Assembly: GCA_037783415.1 (NCBI GenBank)
Contig: JAZGTN010000027.1
Span: 124,001-188,000, forward strand
DNA: 64,000 nt
DNA from: Leptasterias polaris
Lineage: Eukaryota; Echinodermata; Asteroidea; Forcipulatida; Asteriidae
Reading direction: 5' to 3'
The notes below the pieces were generated by a model, which ran no database searches, was not told the origin of the DNA, and saw nothing but the letters and a program-made list of their open reading frames with translations. Numbering within the stretch: the first letter of the stretch is position 1; every line of letters begins with the position of its first letter. Position numbers and translations under genes: made by a program. Of the stretch, positions 46,387-58,210 are shown one piece after another.

Positions 46387-48280
46387 GGTGGATAGCATTT
46401 CTGAAGCTCCGTACTTTAATAAAAGCATTCTTCAATAGCCAGCTCTACCCTGATTTTCATTATCATTTCCGATTCACTTACATCACCTCTTGATGATAGC
46501 TTGAGACTATAATTTGCTGTGTTTAAAATACTTTGTTTTCGTGTAACAGCTACATACATAGAACATACTTTGCTGAATTGGGGCTTATATAAGACGTGCC
46601 ATTCGGATAAATGATGTTAACAGTACTATGCGACTACCGCGTGATTTTTACCTGAAGGAGCAATAAACTTGAATGTTTCTCGTTCGAAAAATTGCCATTA
46701 TAGCCACCTTGTTTTTCTCTCAATTAAATGAACAAAACAAAAAAGCAGCTGGAGTGGAAGCTAGTCGCACGGATCCTGTTTTGCATGACAAGAAACCTCT
46801 ATCAATTAGACACACAAAACATGACAAGCTGCAGCCTATAGATACGGCTCATAAAGTGATAACATTAGACAAAGACCTGAAGCCACAAATCTCCTGATTT
46901 GGGCAAATTTTCGTGGAGTATGGTAACCCCGTGCATGTCTGCCCGGAAGATGTTCACTGACACCGTAACAAGACCGCGTGGTACATTTTGCCCTCAATCG
47001 GAATACTGTACACAGTACCCTTTCGATACACGGCATCTGTGCCTGTAAGGATAGTCCGACACCAATAAGTTACAGTTGGTATATAATCCACACTGCCAGC
47101 ACATTGTGCCCGACCAAGGTTTACCTGTTGGAAATACGCCACAAGCACCAACCAACAACGACTTACAATTTACAACGCTGATATTAAATATATGAATCTG
47201 GGGCACGTTTCCATGGCAACGATAATTTACCTTATTCAGACTTATAGAAATATTATTGAGCGATACCGGAGAGTTTTAGATGTCTCAGGGCTAGTTGGAT
47301 GTAGTGATGAAAGCCCGTTTGAATAATCTGATTCACAACCATCACCACCGGAGAGAGAGAAAGAGAGTGAGAGGTCCTTGGCCGAGGGGGGAGCCCGGGT
47401 CAGATGAACATGTTCCCCGGTCGTAAAGACCCGTCCATCAAGCGCCTACTCAACGCCAAATTGAATATGACTGATGAATGGACATTATTACTGCATCGTT
47501 GACGCATCACAATAAAGCCAAGCGATTGCATCAACACGTATGATGGGGGTAATCACCCCTGATTCAACACCAAGGCAGACTAATCAAGAGCCGGAGTGGA
47601 ACAAAATATGTAGTTAGAACAACACGTCCATGATGGAAGTGCGCTATCTCGCTCTCCCCACTTCTTATCTTCTTTGTATGAGTAATTTTCAGCATTTTAT
47701 TTTCAAAATACAAATTGTTCTGTAAGGCTGAGCTAGCATGACATGCCTTCTAGCGTGTATGAAGCACGAGATAATCTCATTTGAAGGCAAAACAGAAGGG
47801 ATGATTGGCGAGTTGAAGACGGCGAAACTTAAATCTTAACACACGCTGCAGGGTGTTGTATATACACCAGTGTCTAATCCCATTGGTGGTCATCCTGGCT
47901 TGTAACAAGCCCATAGGAAAAATAGTCCCTGCAGCAAAATGGTCGGAGAGGTTTTCTTAAGGTGACTGCTTTTGAAAGATACAGCAACGATCAATACTGG
48001 CAAGCACAGCAAAATTGTAGCAGTGTGTGAAAACTTTCAAAACTGCCTTTAGCCTTCTACCATTGGACTGGACTGTTTAGAGCCTATGATAGATATCAAC
48101 AAAAAACACAATTTTTTTTTTTTCATTCGTTTCAACCCAATTCATGCGATAATGTATTCACTTTTCATTGACTGCGAACTCACCTCTCATTCCTGAATTA
48201 AAACATAAAAGAGAAAGTAATTAACTTCGAATTATTACAGAAAACATCGTCCCGTTGAGGTTATAGAATTCTGGATCTCC
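46387..48280. other. Intergenic stretch, no supported gene
   Basis: It contains a GA-rich run near 47350-47372. A few 60-75 codon frames on both strands show no motif. Confidence 0.4.
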
Positions 48281-48286
48281 CTTCAC

Positions 48287-48320
48287 CTGAAGACAATCAG
48301 AGCATACTGATTGAAACGTC
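48287..48320 (+). ncRNA. Hammerhead-like hairpin motif, tentative
   Basis: CTGAAGA is followed by a hairpin with a perfect 7-bp stem (CAATCAG/CTGATTG, loop AGCATA) that leads straight into AAACGTC. This resembles the order CUGANGA, stem II, GAAA of hammerhead ribozymes found in Penelope-like retroelements. The register is off by one base (if the full stem forms, the G of GAAA is paired), and stems I and III were not established. It may be only a retroelement scar with a similar motif. Confidence 0.25.
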
Positions 48321-48357
48321 AAGTTGTTAAGCATCGGTTCTTTTCAGAACCACCACA

Positions 48358-48426
48358 ACACATAGAGAGAGAGACGGGGGGAGAGAGTTTTATGTGGGGG
48401 GGGGGGGGGGAGAGAGTTTTATGTGT
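48358..48426. repeat. GA-rich and poly-G simple repeat with a 19-bp duplication
   Basis: An (AG)n run leads into GGGGGAGAGAGTTTTATGTG, a G-run of about 15, and a second copy of GGGAGAGAGTTTTATGTG. The pattern is consistent with slippage. Exact G-run length is doubtful. Confidence 0.8.
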
Positions 48427-49274
48427 ATGGTGTCTCCGCAAACCTTATTGTATTCCCACAATACAATGTTTCAAATCTAAGTAACTCAGAGATGGTTTTA
48501 ATGTTGGTTATGGTGGGAATTTGATCTAGGCGGTCTGGCGGTCAGATGGAACACAGTTAATACCCTATTGACTAAAATACAAGCAGCACACACACACAAA
48601 TTACTATAAGACTAAGATTATGTACATTTCCCCCATTGATTCAGTCTATGCAGTGACCGAGACACTGACCCTGGAAACCTATACCAGATCCCAAAAGACT
48701 TATATAGTCCAGTCCCGTTGGTTTACCACTGTGTTCAGCCTCTGGCTACGGCTTCACCATGCTAAACTCATTTCCCAACAGTTTTAGGAGTAGAATATGA
48801 AAATGATTGACTGCGGATTAGTTGGAAATGCTGGAAGGCACTGTTAAGATGGATTAACTCTTGACTTGGTTTTGGGAATTGGTGATTGGCGGACACTAAG
48901 CTATATCAATAATGGCCTAAGGCGTCGTCATCACACAATCACTGGAAATTGCTCACTTTTTGAGAAAAAATATCAACAGCTCTATTTGTCTCTGATTACA
49001 GCAGTTTGCGATGAGTACGTTTGAACAAACTAGTTATACTGTTTGGATGGGAAAAGTAGAATACTGAAGTGAGGCAAAGTTCTATCTTACGGTAAGATAC
49101 AAAGTAAACTGTGCTTGCCAAAAGCGCTGAAATGCAGCAATCTGCATCATATCAACAGAGGGCGGCCTACTTGCCATAGATCGTTGTCGTGAGAATATGG
49201 TCGGGTTTTAAGCAAACCAGTGGTTTGCAAAACGAGCAGCCTTCACTGCAAAACATACAACATTATCATTTACA

Positions 49275-49449
49275 ATAGACCCCTTGCATAACGCGGAACG
49301 CTAAATGGACCCTGAGGTCACGCACACTATTTTACGCACAAAGAACACCTATCGTCCAATCATCTGCCTCCTTTGACCTCAGTGAGGGCGCTTTTTGGCC
49401 TCAGTGAGGGCGTTTTTTTAGCGTGTGACGTCATATGCAAGGGGTCTAT
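49275..49449. mobile_element. MITE with TIR ATAGACCCCTTGCATA
   Basis: ATAGACCCCTTGCATA at 49275-49290 is exactly inverted at 49434-49449. The 175-bp element has no ORF. It contains two direct copies of CCTCAGTGAGGGCG, separated by TTTTTGG. TGACGTCA lies just inside the right end. Confidence 0.85.
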
Positions 49450-49623
49450 AATGCTATCACATAATATTGATAAATTAATTTCGCAAAACAAAAGTAACAC
49501 ATAAGTTCTTTATTTTTTTAAACAATAGGCCTGTAATGTTTTATAAAAAGAACAAATTGTAGCCAACCCCAGTCATATAATTATACTCAAAAGTATACAG
49601 CGCCCTCGGTTCGTCTTTTTTTG

Positions 49624-50002
49624 AAGGCACTGGACACGTTTGGTAATTACTCAAAATAAATATTAGCATAAACACTTACTTGGTAACGAGCAACGGAGAG
49701 CTGTTGATAGTATAAAACATTGTGAGAAACGACTCCCTCTGAAGTAACGTAGTTTTTGAGAAAGAGGTAATTTCTCACTAAAATATTTGAATCTGAAAAA
49801 GACTTCAGGCCTGAAGCCTTTTTCAGGCATCTGAAAGCACACAAATTTGTGCAACAAGGGTGTTTTTTCTTTCATTATTTTCTTGCAACTTCGATGACCA
49901 ATTGAGCCCAAATTTTCACAGGTTTGTTATTTTATGCATATGTTGGGATACACCAAGTGAGATTACTAGTCTTTGACAATTACCAAACGTGTCCAGTGCC
50001 TT
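49624..50002. mobile_element. MITE with 25-bp perfect TIR (AAGGCACTGGACACGTTTGG...)
   Basis: The 25-bp end beginning AAGGCACTGGACACGTTTGG at 49624-49648 is perfectly inverted at 49978-50002. The element is 379 bp and non-coding; overlapping minus-strand frames of 65-82 codons are chance frames. I recognise this from memory as a family abundant in echinoderm assemblies. Diverged relatives in this window are 7533-7800 and the core of 61703-62096. Confidence 0.88.
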
Positions 50003-50965
50003 TAAGGGAAGTTACAAAATGCACTTGTAAAGAGCAATATGACCCGAGTGTAATTTTCTGGAGGGCATGGTCTTCGGCCATGCGCACTTTACCCCAGCCA
50101 ACATCTGAATCTACAATAACGATCTCAATGCACATCTTTTTGTCCCAATACAGCGGCGGCTCGCGGGAAAAGTAGCGACGCGCAACGTGATCCAATTTGG
50201 ATCAAAAACCCAGACCGCTGTGATTCAGATTAAACCAGATCTCAGTAATTTTCAAAAAATGATACAGACACCACAAACACCACCTTCATCCAACAAAAAG
50301 GGGGAAATGATGACAAGAAACACCCAAACAAACGCACCGCAAAAGAGAGAATTATCAAGATGTGCCAGTGTTGTGTCCGGATAATGGCCACCTGTGTATA
50401 TAGGGCGTTCGATGCAAATGAAATTACCGACGTCGGCGAGGCCAACAGTTTCAGGAACTAAAAGTCAAATATTTGTTCAGTTGCAAGCAGAGATTAACCA
50501 CGGGTTTTCTAAATTTCTCGACGGGATGGCACATTAGAGGGGTTTGACCCCGTAGCGTTCAATAATGCTGGTCTTGTTCCGCAGTTTGCACTTTTCGTTT
50601 AAGATGCAGCCTTTTTTTTGTCTGCCACCGAAAAGTATAGACTATAGCCACTGTGTACTTTGATGCTACCTTGTTATCTTTAATGCAAACAGGGCGTCAG
50701 AAAAACAATATAGCCGTGAATGAGTGCTTATTTGTTAAAGGTATTGTATATCATTGTTAGTTTCTGTTTTGGGGGGAAGAGTAAAATTATTTCCATACCG
50801 TAGTTTCAATGATGAAAAGCATCCTACCATGAAAATTACATCAAGTAAAGATAGTAAAGTTTTAGTGTCCAGAGACAACCAACAGTTTATGCTTTGTCGT
50901 GACTTCTGTGAGCATTTATACGTCGTACACGCTTATATTATAAGCTAAGTTGGATTTGAGCGTCT
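50003..50965. other. Intergenic stretch, nothing recognised
   Basis: No supported gene, RNA or repeat was found. Confidence 0.4.
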
Positions 50966-51353
50966 ACGCTCAAAACACCACCGAGTCAGAATTGACCCAA
51001 ATTCTAGGTCGCACGGGGGGCGATTTTTTTTCTGCAGCATACTCCGTCAATACAGTCAAGTTAAGGGATTGGCTGTTCTTGCTATAGCCGGCGTGTGCTG
51101 CAGAACAAAATATTGTTCGATCTCGCCGCGCCATTTTCCCCAGCATGCCTTGCTCGCTCATAATTTCTTGGTGTAAAAGTACGACCCGAAATCTGTTTTC
51201 AAGCTGACCCGAAAAACTGTGTCAAACTGACGCAGAATCTGAGTTATAATCTAATTGTGTGACCAGTTTCCGAGTAAGCCTGACCCAGAAATGGATCGGG
51301 TTCCCTGGGACCCGAAATCCGGTTCTATTCTGACCCAAGAGTTTTCAGAGTGT
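50966..51353. mobile_element. MITE-like repeat with GGGTC/TGACCC blocks
   Basis: The left side has ACGCTCAAAACACCACCGAGTC.GAATTGACCC. The right side has TTCTATTCTGACCCAAGAGTTTTCAGAGTGT. The right end inverted (ACACTCTGAAAACTC..GGGTCAGAAT) is a diverged match to the left end. TGACCCGAA-type motifs recur several times between. It is related in organisation to the shorter copy at 43391-43517. Confidence 0.5.
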
Positions 51354-52960
51354 TTTATTTCTATGGAAACAGAAATCAATTTTGATCTACTGGTATCATT
51401 GAGTTCTCATAGAGAAATTAATATTTTTCCTCGTTACTTTTCCCCCTAATTACCATTTCCCCCAATATGTGCTTTTACGCTGAAAAGAAAAAATGAAGAT
51501 GAAGAGAATTAGCACACACATTGGAAACCAAAAACAGACGCACAAACCATGAAGAAGAAAAATACTTCATTTAGTCATGATTGTAAACAACACTTTTGAA
51601 GAAAAGTGTTGCCTTTTCCATCTATAAAAAGCTTTGATAATTGAGTGTCCCAAAGAATTTTGAATTGTGCTCGGCATTAATGTGCTATTGGGCCAATATA
51701 TCAAGACACGCGGGTATAAAAGAAATTTAAGACAATCTGTGTCATGGTCTTTTTTTATTTATAGTTGGAAGTCTTGAATTGACGATATATTCTAGGATAA
51801 ATGATTATGCGGGTGACAACCAAATGAATTAAATCACTTCTGCGTCACCAGCAAACTAGTTCCATATATTTATTATTTACTTTCCACATCATGCAAAGGC
51901 TCTGTGATACGTCCTATAGTGATATCCAAAAAAAAATAATAATTGCAATAACTGCCTCAAAATACCGCTTTAAAATTCGACACTCTTGAGATCCATCTTC
52001 TGAAGAAGTAGGGCAATGATATCAATACAGGATGCAGCATTTATGCGGTCTTCATTTTCGAAAAAGGAGTTCAGGCCCCCGTAGGCCCTCGGATTACATG
52101 ATAGCCCTTCCCCGTACGCAATCTGAAAAGCCAGTTGAGCCATCGAAGAGCGCAACTCTGACTTTAAAGGTATACATCAAAAGTGCCAAAGCAATCTCTT
52201 TCGATTAATGTGTCAGAAAGAAACGTCACGGGTTTTTTTTCTTTTCACGCGGTGAACTGCCGAGAAATCCACGGGACTTCGATCTGAGAACGAGGCAGAA
52301 CTGACGGTGGGCCCATCACTCCGTGTCCCAACTTACAAGTTACACCTGACAACCCAGCGTGAAAGCTAATCACTAAAGACAACAGATTGGACCCAGCAAG
52401 AAATGTATACTTGTGCTGGAGTGAAATCTAGCAATACTTTAAGTAAACACACAGGGGGGCGGGGGATGGAGAAGCTGAACGACGAGTGACATCTCAGGGA
52501 AGAAACGAAAATATCATAATCCAGTATATTGAAGAGTGTGAGCTGAAGTGAAACAGATAGGATTTTCACACTATAGCGTGGGTTAAAATGTCACATCTAA
52601 ATAGAAAAATCCAAACTCCATCGAGGTGGAAAAGAAATAATGTAAATCTAGACGCAGAAGTGAAACAAGAGAGGGGAGGGGGACAACTTCTAGACATGAC
52701 CTCTTGACATTATGATGTTTACAACAACAAACTAGCCACAGACCATGGACTTCCTGCAGGCATACAGGTGCACACATAATCTTGTTGTAATAAAACATAA
52801 ATGCATTGTACGACTTTTATCAACTTTCACAAATTTCGGGTTTTTTTTGTAGTAGGCCTTCTTACAATACAACAAATAAAGCTTTTCATTTTGATTACTG
52901 ACAAGACATAACAAGTATGTCATGGAACGCAAAAGGTCACCTTTATTCACGAGATTGTTG
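51354..52960. other. Intergenic stretch, no supported gene
   Basis: No exon or structured element was identified. Confidence 0.4.
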
Positions 52961-52967
52961 TTGATGT

Positions 52968-53016
52968 GATGTGTTGCTGTTAGTGTTGCTGTTGTTGTTG
53001 TTGTTGTTTTTTTTTT
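52968..53016. repeat. Microsatellite (GTTGCT/GTT)n followed by poly-T
   Basis: GTGTTGCTGTTAGTGTTGCTGTTGTTG continues as GTT units and ends in a T-run at 53008-53017. A 149-codon minus-strand frame across it owes its Thr-rich tract to this repeat and is not called a gene. Confidence 0.85.
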
Positions 53017-56000
53017 ATTATGTACATACAAATTTCTGCACTGAGCGTCATTTTGTGAAAACAAATATGACACTCGCCTGCAGAGGCATCCATGAAGCAG
53101 AGCTTGCAGGCAATGGTCCCTAAAGACATGTATTTGAAGTGTTTGTGTTGTACCTCCTAACACCGGACGGCTCAGTGTCACGTATACCAGTCATAGATTA
53201 CTTGATTAAGTTCTCATCATAAATCTGACCGAAGCAATGGTAAATTCGTATTGTTAGTTAAAACAGCTATAATGCATCATAATATTATCTACATTGACTT
53301 TGAATAATTTTTCTATTCATGAAATCGTGCCCTGGAGTGTTGGTAAATTGCTGTGTCGACCTCCTCGTTCAAACATTATCATTGGTTTTTAATCAGTTAA
53401 GAAGGTGTTAACTAGACGAGGCAAGTGTTACCCAGTCCAAGCTTAGAATGTTCTTCTAATTACTTTCTGATACACTGAAGAAACAATTCCATGATAAACA
53501 ATATTATGTATGCTGACTGATGTGTCAAGGGTGTGGTTTTTGTTTTCGTTTATGGCATGCACTTGTAAATTTTGATCAAAAATCGGGCATATAGAATAAT
53601 ATCTTATTGGTAACACCCCCCCCCCCCCCCCCGCGTGATAAACACTATAAACGGCAAAATGTACGAAAGATGTAGGCCCTATCCGCTGGGGAAAATGTTG
53701 TTAATTGTGCTGCTTTTTTACACTTATCTTACAGTAATTATATTGATAAGGTAAACAGTTGATACAAAGTCATTCAACAGTTAAAAACAAGTTTTAAAAA
53801 AGGATTCATTTTCAACAACTTGAAAACAAAATCTTTTAAATAAAGGTGTTGTTGCCGATCACAGCCTGTGGACCACAGCTGACCGAAGAGTCTCTGTGGC
53901 GTTGATATCAGTTTTAACCGTTGTTATGTGGAAAAATGACTTATTGTTGCACTTGGCATCACATCTATTGGTTTTCACTCAAGTTGATTACATTTATTTG
54001 TCCTTGGAAAATCAAATTATACATTTGTTTTAAATTTGTTGTATTAAAACATTACATGACATTAAGTAGCAAATTACAAGGGACAACATTTAGGCTAGGG
54101 TGAAGTAAAAATGCCCCCCCCCCCCAACCTATAGTGACAGACAACGATGCAGGACAGAACATTCCAGGACAAAGCACTAAAATCAAAAGAAACATTTGTA
54201 CATGCAGTTGCTAAGACATAATAATACGAAATATTTATAAGCACAACTTTGAAAATAATTATGAGTATGCATTCTAAGAAGTTGTTTTTTGGGTTTGCCA
54301 ACAACATTTTGTGGGAAACTGTTTGCGATCTACATCAGCAACCATAGTGCAGTATACACCGCCGCTTGGCTCTGTGCCTGTGGTTTACACCCTTTTCTCC
54401 GTGCGTTAATATAAATAAAAAAATATATTGTTCACATTCCATCACTCTAATGCCTAAATGAAATCATATCTCAACGCTGCGGGCGCACCCGGGTGGGCTT
54501 GTATCGAATAGCTTCCTGCGTCACTCAACAAGACGTTACACTTGTATAATACCTACTGCTTGGAACGAAGTGTCGAGTGACAGGAAACAATCCGGGACTT
54601 GAGCAAAAATTCCACGAACAACGGATGAATTCAAAGGCAGAAGTAGCTCAAAAGATAAAGGGGGGGAAATAGTGTTTTAGTATTAAAACTCAACCAATGT
54701 TTTCTTTGGGTAATACTTTTTTAGTAGGGTAATGTTTGTGCACAGTTCTAATGGTGTCCCTTACTTATGTTGTATACCGTAGTACATTTCCAACCTCAAA
54801 GAGGACCTTATACTTAAGGCGTTTCATAACTTTCTTGTAAACAAGCTTCGACAAAACCAGTTTGAAGGAAGACTACCATCCCCTGCGATCAAACATTCTG
54901 TCGTTTTAATAGAATTATACACACCCCTTTCTTCACGTCTTCAGACTTAACCTCATCGTTTATGATGTGTTTCCAGATGAAGAAAATCAGTAAAAAGCCA
55001 AACGTCGTCTTAAAAACACTTATTGTCAAACGGTCGTGCACCTCACCAGATCAATATGATGAGTGTATTACTTCAAGAAAGACGCACTGAGGGGAAAACA
55101 AGTTCCCGCAGATCAAGGGTAGAAAAAAATCAACTAAGCTCATATATTATTGAGAGGTACATACTTCATTATGAAGAGTCGGGCAATATAATATAATATA
55201 TAGACATGAATACCATGCCAGGGTGTTTAATCTGAGATGTTGCAAACAGACGTGATAGTTTTGAAGCCCTCTGTTAACCGCTCCCATGGCAACAACACCA
55301 AATTATTTCCGATGCAGACGGTCTGGGCAAATCAGTATTCAGAAATACTGCTCACATTTATCGATAGAATTAAAGCTACGACTGGCGCTAATAATATTAA
55401 TCACATATTACGCCTACCTGGTTTTAGGGCTGTTTGATAATCGGACTGATGATTATTGCCGACTTTTAATCTAAAAAGCTTTTAGACCTGATTGGTATAA
55501 AATAAAAATGGTATCGGGTACCAATCGTCCCGGGAAACCAGTCTGAACAGTTGACATGTCATCGAGAAGGCTCTGCTTGATTGCAATTTTATTTTGGTTG
55601 CCTTGTGTTGTAACGGCATTTTAGTGTTTTACAAGATACAACGCTTTACCCCGTACGCAACGAGCATTTATTATAAGTATAAGGCAACTGTTCATTGTTT
55701 TTTCTCGAAACTAGAGGTTTAAGAGTAGATGGGACGATACTTCTACGAAGAAAGTACTGGGTATTGTATATAGGCCTAGTCCTATTTTAAGATAACGGCG
55801 AGATTCTAACTGTACCCGATCTGGATTTTTTTTTCACTAAACACATCTTTTATACCATCTGGAATATTTTCATTTTGAGAAAGTGAAAAAACACCTCATA
55901 TAATATAAAGAAAACAAATATGTATATATATAAAAGGAGTCTATACTTTGACTGGCGCTTCAAGTATACTTATTAATTGAATATAACCAACTTTGGTGCA

Positions 56001-56559
56001 ACTTGCACTATTGTATGTATCCAAACATACTTTCCGCTGCACTGTGGTTAGTGCTAGGGCATTAGTATTACCTCGAACGGACATTATTGCGCCCGAGGCA
56101 GTGAAACTTAAAGAGGGGAAAATAGAGATGTAAAAATATCAGAACTTACCGACGTCACTTCGTTCTCTAACCCAAAAAGAATAAGAAATTTTGTGAAATA
56201 AATGTTTGAACTCAATCAATATGATGGACTTCACACAAACAAGTTGGCAACTGCACTGTAACATTCTCTGATTACATGGTTCTTTCTGTATGATCAAATA
56301 CAAAAAAGGCATTCTACGTTTTGCTGATGGAAATTGTTGAAAGCAAGTGTTTTGGAGCTGCTCTTGACCCTGCAATGTACGATTCCTATAGTTAGACAAG
56401 CTTTTGACAATGTGGCACAGAAAATAAACATTGTTTCTGAGTGATTTTTAATATAATCATGTGTGTAGACCGCACCATGGCTTGAAAAGGTCAGTCTAGT
56501 GGTGTGACGCTTAGAAGTAATGTTCAACTCACGGCGAGTTGGTCATAATTTATAGTAAT
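53017..56559. other. Intergenic stretch with two poly-C tracts
   Basis: C-runs lie at about 53617-53632 and 54114-54125. No exon or inverted-repeat element was recognised. Confidence 0.4.
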
Positions 56560-56699
56560 AATACAAAATGCAATACACTTACCCCACAGACGCAGTGGTA
56601 GAGTCAAAAAAACCTGTCTTACAGATTTTATATCCAAAAGTATATTCGCATAAACAAGCTCCTCAGAGTAGACTATTGTATCCTTTCTACTTTTATAAG

Positions 56700-56968
56700 G
56701 GTTTTTGGCGTTATCCAAGTGCCCCACAGATCCAGCGTGCACTGTGTGGGAACAGACAAACTGCTGCTGCAGTGTGCACGTTCAGTACGTCGAGCAGCTT
56801 GGACAGCGCGCGGCAACTCTAAGATTAATGTGGAAGTGTTGGATCACGTGACGGGATAATCTGAGATTTGGTTCTTTGACGCGCTGCAAGGTTTAACTGC
56901 CTTGGGCTGAATTTCGGTCTGTGAGCAGCTCAGTGTTAAATCAATACTAGCATATTATTAAAGCTCAG
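56700..56968 (+). promoter_or_regulatory. Possible promoter and non-coding first exon of a plus-strand gene
   Basis: A CpG-richer stretch (including CAGCGCGCGGCAAC, near 56800, and the E-box-like CACGTGACG near 56845) is followed by a clean donor, AAAGCTCAG|GTAAGC, at 56968/56969. The segment before the donor has stops in the frames I checked, so it would be 5' UTR. No downstream exon was identified. Confidence 0.3.
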
Positions 56969-57324
56969 GTAAGCAAGGATGTACACAATGAGATAATGTG
57001 AACTTGTGGAAAGGTTGTGTTTTTGTGATGAAACCTGCAAAGTGTACAGACGTTGAAACACTGTTGTAGTGTTCAATATTGTCGTTCATTATTATTACAC
57101 ATCCGGATTAAGCACCCAGTTTAAGTTGAAGGGCAAATATCAGGATTAAAACATTCACTAAGGGATATATTTGCCGGGGTTGGAGAGGCGGGATTTATCC
57201 AAACGGGCCCATGGTGACGAAAAGTTGCGATTGTCATTTTAAGCTAAATCACTGACCTTTGACCAAAATAGACCTAGCCTAGTTCTTGCAAAAGGCCACT
57301 ATATGCGTATAAACATTTCCTGGC

Positions 57325-57445
57325 TCCTTGATCTAGTTGTCAGATGAGACATCTGCTCTAGAAAATGGAGGTTGTTGGTTCGAATCCCACAATTGGATTT
57401 TTCCTCCGGATTCAGAAAGCACTGAGTATAACAGTGCTTATCACA
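57325..57445 (+). mobile_element. tRNA-derived SINE-like sequence
   Basis: A perfect B box GGTTCGAATCC at 57377-57387 is preceded by a degraded A-box/D-arm region (GATCTAGTTGTCAGATGAGAC). It is followed by TTTTTCCTCCGGATTCAGAAAGCACTGAG... and AACAGTGCTTATCACACAAAG, a non-tRNA tail with a small CACTG/CAGTG hairpin. The first half no longer folds as a tRNA, so it is a SINE relic, not a tRNA gene. It is not obviously the same family as 24647-24719. Confidence 0.55.
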
Positions 57446-57904
57446 CAAAGGTATTAACTATTAGTATTCCAAAGCCGTTGTTTTGAAATTTTCCAGACAG
57501 AGAGAAAATGTCCTGAGACTGTAGGTATCTATAACTGTTATTAGCATCCCAGAGGAGTTGGTTGACATTAATATTGATATCAATCATGCCTAGGCCTGCA
57601 ACTGCTTGACACAATTCAACGAACCGTGAGTTTGCAATTCAGATGGGATCACGTGGTATCAATTTAAAATTATAATAAGTAATGTCAAATTCAACCGTCT
57701 ATTGGACACTATGTGATTAAGATTAATACAAATTGCTATATATAGCGTCCTTTAGTTTTCAACAACTTTTGCTCTCCTATTGATAATGTTTAGCTTTCCT
57801 TTCTGCAACCCCCAAAAACACAAGATTATTCGAACCATTTTAACTCACTGATCATGTCCTTTCTCATACTGATACCGTGATTCCTGAACAGAGACGGCCA
57901 AGGT

Positions 57905-57934
57905 CTTCCAGCTCTATATGTATAGAGCTGGAAG
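57905..57934. repeat. Perfect 14-bp-arm palindrome (CTTCCAGCTCTATA-TG-mirror)
   Basis: CTTCCAGCTCTATA, TG, TATAGAGCTGGAAG. It sits just upstream of the recognisable LINE coding remnant. Confidence 0.9.
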
Positions 57935-57971
57935 AAAAGTTCACTTGTTGAACCCAGAATTTGTATTCCTT

Positions 57972-58104
57972 TGGTATACTCCATGGGCATTTTCTGCGTA
58001 AGCTGCCCCCCAAATTGTGGAATAAACTGCCCGAACACATAAAGGACAGTGCATTCATCACTTTCAAGAAACTCCTCGAGTCATATCTATTTCAGGAAGC
58101 CTAG
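57972..58104 (+). pseudogene. LINE (L2/CR1/jockey-type) reverse transcriptase, 3' end, frameshifted
   Basis: The first frame reads WYTPWAFSA, a TAA stop, then AAP. After a one-base shift in the C-run at 58005-58011 the reading continues KLWNKLPEHIKDSAFITFKK followed by LLESYLFQEA and a TAG stop at 58102-58104. The order 'AFS.aAP.LWN.LP..ik....f.tFKk.Lk.yLF' is the conserved C-terminus of CR1/L2/jockey-like LINE reverse transcriptases. One stop and one frameshift show it is a dead copy. A matching 3' untranslated box (GCGCCTTGAGGCATATGAT) follows at 58169. Confidence 0.8.
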
Positions 58105-58210
58105 TACTACTACTAGTAGTAGTAACAGAAATAACTCGACTGTGTAATCTTTGAGCTTCAGCGCCTTGAGGCATATGATTTCCGTGCTTTATATTATTTA
58201 CATTTTATAA
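58105..58210 (+). mobile_element. LINE 3' untranslated tail following the RT remnant
   Basis: CAGCGCCTTGAGGCATATGA near 58168, followed by AT-rich TTATATTATTTACATTTTATAAAG, corresponds to the tail type seen at 33019-33095. Its position just after the RT stop supports one 5'-truncated LINE insertion spanning about 57972-58210 or more. Confidence 0.65.

Noticed and set aside
52732..53181. 149-codon minus-strand open frame with a Thr-rich tract
   Set aside because: The Thr tract comes from the GTT microsatellite and poly-T run. No motif or splice context supports a gene.
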